Shown here piece after piece: positions 37,503-39,929 of a stretch of DNA of 39,929 nucleotides. Positions within the stretch are counted from its first letter, which is position 1; each line of letters opens with the position of its first letter. The DNA lies in assembly GCA_945866215.1 (NCBI GenBank), contig CAMBGQ010000015.1, positions 1 through 39,929 on the forward strand, given 5' to 3'. Under the pieces are notes generated by a model. It was given only the letters and a program-made list of their open reading frames with translations, had not been told where the DNA came from and ran no database searches. Origin of the DNA: Opitutus sp. GAS368. Lineage in GTDB: Bacteria > Verrucomicrobiota > Verrucomicrobiia > Opitutales > UBA953. A program made the translations under genes and the position numbers.

Positions 37503-38354
37503 ATGCGCAACCTCTTGCTCGTCATTGTCCTCTTGGGGTTCTCATCGCTCCAGGCCAAAGAGGAGGCCGCTCCGCCGGCCGGCCTCAAGGTGCTGAGCGC
37601 GGGTCATAGCTTCCATGTATGGATGCCGCCGCTGGTCGCCGAGATGGCCAAGGCCGCAGGTATCCAAGGGCATGAGCAGCTGGCGATTTCTTCCATCGGC
37701 GGTTCCAAGGTCATCCAGCACTGGGACCTGCCAGTGGAGAAGAACAAGGCGAAGCCGGTCCTGGAGGCTGGTAAGGCCGACTTGTTTACCATGGCGCCGA
37801 CGTTCCTGCCAGATCCGGGTATCGAGAATTTTACCAAGCTTGGACTGGAGCATAACCCCAAGCTGCGTCTGACTCTTCAGCAGAACTGGGTGCCCTTCGA
37901 AGATTCGGAAATCTGGCTCTCCAAGAGTAAGCCCAAGTCCATCGATCGCGATGTCATCACCCTGGCGCAGTTGCGCTCGAAGCATGACCCGTATTTTAAA
38001 CTCTTTGAAGACCACGTGAAGGAGATCAATCAGCGCATCCCTTCGGCGAAGATTACGATTGTGCCGAGCGGAGAGGCTGTGATGGCCCTGCGTGATAAGG
38101 TCATCAAAGGCGAAGCACCCGGCATCAGGACGCAGAACGAACTCTTCACGGATGCCCTTGGGCATCCCGGCGCACAGATCCGCGTCCTCTCGGCGTATTG
38201 TCATTTCTCGGTCATCTATCGTCGTAGCCCGGTCGGTTTGCCTGTGGTCAGCCAGCTCACCAAGCTACCGGAAGCCGAGAAGCTCAATCGACTACTTCAG
38301 GAAATCGCCTGGAAGGCCGTCACCGGCCACCCGATGAGCGGAGTCGCCCAGTAA
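37503..38354 (+). CDS. Exported SGNH-hydrolase-like protein
   Basis: The product has 283 residues with a signal peptide (about 1-18, ending SLQA). The block LSAGHSFHVW places S36 where an SGNH block I serine sits, but it reads GHS rather than GDS. A candidate C-terminal D...H region is DALGHPGAQIRVLSAYCHFS. The centre (EAGKADLFTMAPTFLPDPG) resembles block III. This is a divergent member whose activity is unproven. It is one of the few genes here with a purine-rich site upstream of the start (GAGGTG, 11 bases away). The next SGNH-type gene follows in the same direction. Confidence 0.7.
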   Translation: MRNLLLVIVLLGFSSLQAKEEAAPPAGLKVLSAGHSFHVWMPPLVAEMAKAAGIQGHEQLAISSIGGSKVIQHWDLPVEKNKAKPVLEAGKADLFTMAPTFLPDPGIENFTKLGLEHNPKLRLTLQQNWVPFEDSEIWLSKSKPKSIDRDVITLAQLRSKHDPYFKLFEDHVKEINQRIPSAKITIVPSGEAVMALRDKVIKGEAPGIRTQNELFTDALGHPGAQIRVLSAYCHFSVIYRRSPVGLPVVSQLTKLPEAEKLNRLLQEIAWKAVTGHPMSGVAQ

Positions 38355-38427
38355 GGCATCCTGCCAAGAGTGTGGTAGTGACGGCTTGAAGGTTCGGAGT
38401 TGGCTGGTTGCATTGGTTTACCCCGCC

Positions 38428-39249
38428 ATGAAGCACCTGCTTGCCTTACTCAGTCTGACTTTTGTCTTGGTCGCCGCCGAGCCCCCGAAGGGCGAGCCGA
38501 CGAACGCTGAAGAAGCGGCGGCTCAGGCAGCGGCAAAGAAGGCCGCTCAGGACAAACTCGTCGACGAACGTTATCAGGCCTTGGTGGCTAAACTCTCACC
38601 CGCCGAGCAGGCGTGGGAGGCGGTGCTCCAGAAACAGCTCGGCAGTTTCTATCTGCCCCTGCACAAGCGAGACAAGATTGCCGGGAAGTCGAACGCGTGG
38701 GATTTCGTGAAAGACGACCCTAAGCTGCCTCGCGTGCTATTGATTGGTGATTCCGTCTCGCGTGGCTACACGCAGCCGACTCGTAAGGTTCTTGCGGGTA
38801 AGGCCGCCGTCCATCGCGCGCCGGCTAATTGCGGTCCGACGGCTTCGGGCCTCAAGAATCTCGACGCCTGGCTCGGCGAAGGGAAGTGGGATGTCATCCA
38901 TTTTAATTTCGGCATCCATGACCGCGGCACCCCGGCGGCCGACTATATGAAGCGTCTCGAGGAGATTGTGGTGCGACTCGAGAAGACCGGCGCCAAGCTC
39001 ATCTGGACCAGCACCACACCAATCCCGGATAATCCCGTGCAGAAGCAGACGGCCGCGTCGATTGTCGAGAAGAACGCCCTCGCTGCTGAAATTATGAAGA
39101 AGCACGGCATCCCGACGGATGACCTCTTTGCGGCGATGACTCCCCGTCTGACCGAGTTCCAGCCGCCGCTCGACGTGCATTTCACCGGAGCCGGTTATGA
39201 TTTCCTCGGTGCTACGGTGGGCGAAGCAATCCTCGCGAGGTTGAAGTAG
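38428..39249 (+). CDS. Exported SGNH/GDSL hydrolase
   Basis: The product has 273 residues from the ATG at 38428 (MKHLLALLSLTFVLVAAEPP). An in-frame ATG at 38386 would place 14 residues before a normal signal peptide. An Ala/Lys-rich helical stretch (about 25-65) follows the signal. The SGNH domain then has S109 in LIGDSVSRGYTQP, a Gly/Asn block (HRAPANCGPT), block III asparagine in FNFGIHD and the D249/H251 pair in DVHFTGAGY. Activity is probably on acetylated carbohydrate, as for the neighbours. It follows the 37503 gene and precedes a deacetylase-like gene with its own promoter. Confidence 0.88.
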   Translation: MKHLLALLSLTFVLVAAEPPKGEPTNAEEAAAQAAAKKAAQDKLVDERYQALVAKLSPAEQAWEAVLQKQLGSFYLPLHKRDKIAGKSNAWDFVKDDPKLPRVLLIGDSVSRGYTQPTRKVLAGKAAVHRAPANCGPTASGLKNLDAWLGEGKWDVIHFNFGIHDRGTPAADYMKRLEEIVVRLEKTGAKLIWTSTTPIPDNPVQKQTAASIVEKNALAAEIMKKHGIPTDDLFAAMTPRLTEFQPPLDVHFTGAGYDFLGATVGEAILARLK

Positions 39250-39298
39250 GGCTATCGGCTGTGTTTTGCGGATGTTTCCGCTATGACAGGCGACCTGG

Positions 39299-39327
39299 TT
39301 GACTACTTAATAGTCTAATAGTATAAC
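39299..39327 (+). promoter_or_regulatory. Strong-looking sigma-70-type promoter for the deacetylase-like gene
   Basis: TTGACT (39299-39304), a 17-base spacer and TATAAC (39322-39327) each match five of six consensus bases. Only GGTGGC separates the -10 from the ATG at 39334, so transcription should begin at or next to the start codon, giving a leaderless mRNA. This placement is inferred from standard -10 to start spacing. Confidence 0.75.
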
Positions 39328-39333
39328 GGTGGC

Positions 39334-39929
39334 ATGCCGCATCCGCCTCTTAAAGTCTTCTACAGCCCCCTTTATGCTGTCATCGGCAAGATGGAGACCG
39401 TCACGAAATCGAAGATTGTGGCCTCGCTCATCGAGGCCGGGAAGGCCGGCGAGGTCACGCTCGAAGCGCCGAAGCTCGCGACTCGGAAGGAGCTCGAATT
39501 GATCCATACGCCGGAGCACGTGCGCAGCACCTTTGAGGACAAAGGCGCTTTCCTCGAGGTCGGCCCTTGGTCGCAGCCGCTATTGGACAGCATCCTCGCC
39601 TCGACCGGCGGCATGCGCGATGCCGTCAAGGAAGCCTTGAAGAACGGCCGTTCGGGCAGCCTCTCTAGCGGCCTGCACCATGCACGTAAGAATTCTGGCA
39701 ACGGCTTCTGTCAGTTCAACGGACTGGCCCTCGCCGCGCTCGAGGCGCTCAAGCAGGTCAAGACCGTCGGCATCCTGGATCTCGATGCGCATGCGGGCGG
39801 TGGCACGTTTGACATCCTCGGCGACCATAAGCAGGTCTATCTCGCCGACGTCACCGTGAACTCTTTCGACTCGTGGGAGCCGTCCGATCCGGCTCGGCAC
39901 TTCTACGTCGAGGTCGCCAAGCCGAAGGA
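39334..39929 (+). CDS. Histone-deacetylase-family protein, N-terminal part
   Basis: The gene runs off the window end after 198 codons. The HDAC/acetoin-utilisation (arginase-deacetylase) fold is shown by the tandem histidines H115-H116 in SGLHHARKNSGNGFC and the Zn-ligand motif D149-L-D151-A-H153 in LDLDAHAGGGT (D151 and H153). The remaining zinc aspartate lies outside the window. Bacterial members act on acetylated polyamines, acetylated lysines or other amides; the substrate is open. The start is fixed by the promoter immediately upstream. No signal peptide is seen, so it is cytosolic, unlike the exported enzymes before it. Confidence 0.88.
   Translation, partial: MPHPPLKVFYSPLYAVIGKMETVTKSKIVASLIEAGKAGEVTLEAPKLATRKELELIHTPEHVRSTFEDKGAFLEVGPWSQPLLDSILASTGGMRDAVKEALKNGRSGSLSSGLHHARKNSGNGFCQFNGLALAALEALKQVKTVGILDLDAHAGGGTFDILGDHKQVYLADVTVNSFDSWEPSDPARHFYVEVAKPK

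Noticed and set aside
37469-37505. Leaderless promoter for the 37503 gene
   Set aside because: The -10 candidate GAGATT matches only three bases and overlaps a GAGGTG that may be a ribosome-binding site, so a normal leader is as likely.

Overview
This window is a GC-rich chromosomal segment. It most likely comes from a member of the Verrucomicrobiota, probably near the class Opitutia. That assignment is inference, based on the mix of GTP-type PEP carboxykinase, a LexA with a GAACN4GTTC-type operator, and many signal-peptide-bearing sulfatases, SGNH esterases and alpha/beta hydrolases, together with the near absence of Shine-Dalgarno sequences. No mobile element, CRISPR array, rRNA or tRNA was seen.

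Layout. Bases 1-15,200 are mostly housekeeping: a truncated exported redoxin, cysE followed directly by an orphan two-GAF histidine kinase, a DedA membrane protein, glnD, a compact msrA-rarA-dus array, dnaA preceded by a gene-free stretch with degenerate DnaA boxes, a DUF4870-type membrane protein, a TPP-type riboswitch with thiC, a SAM methyltransferase, and lexA with an operator placed over its own promoter and start codon. Bases 15,400-21,250 hold a minus-strand operon for D-glucarate. Transcribed order is a 2-oxoglutarate semialdehyde dehydrogenase, 5-dehydro-4-deoxyglucarate dehydratase, an MFS carboxylate transporter and glucarate dehydratase, then a small anchored protein. Together these carry glucarate to 2-oxoglutarate. 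Bases 21,300-35,400 are an accessory region of exported carbohydrate-active proteins: a sulfatase, several esterases and hydrolases, a polyuronate-lyase-like protein, a sialate O-acetylesterase, and two unusual fusions (acetylesterase plus zinc peptidase-like, and alpha/beta hydrolase plus a multi-pass membrane domain). Bases 35,400-39,929 hold GTP-PEP carboxykinase, two more exported SGNH-type proteins and the start of a histone-deacetylase-like protein.

How the parts could work together (inference). Exported desulfating, deacetylating and lyase-type enzymes could strip a sulfated, acetylated, uronate-containing polysaccharide. Sugar acids would enter as glucarate and reach 2-oxoglutarate, and PEP carboxykinase would return TCA carbon to gluconeogenesis.

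The most unusual signals are these: a TPP-riboswitch-like element whose thiamin-pyrimidine side is canonical but whose pyrophosphate side is altered; promoters that would give leaderless mRNAs for lexA and the deacetylase; C/T-rich leaders replacing Shine-Dalgarno sites; the two domain fusions; and a secreted protein built from two copies of a charged helical repeat.
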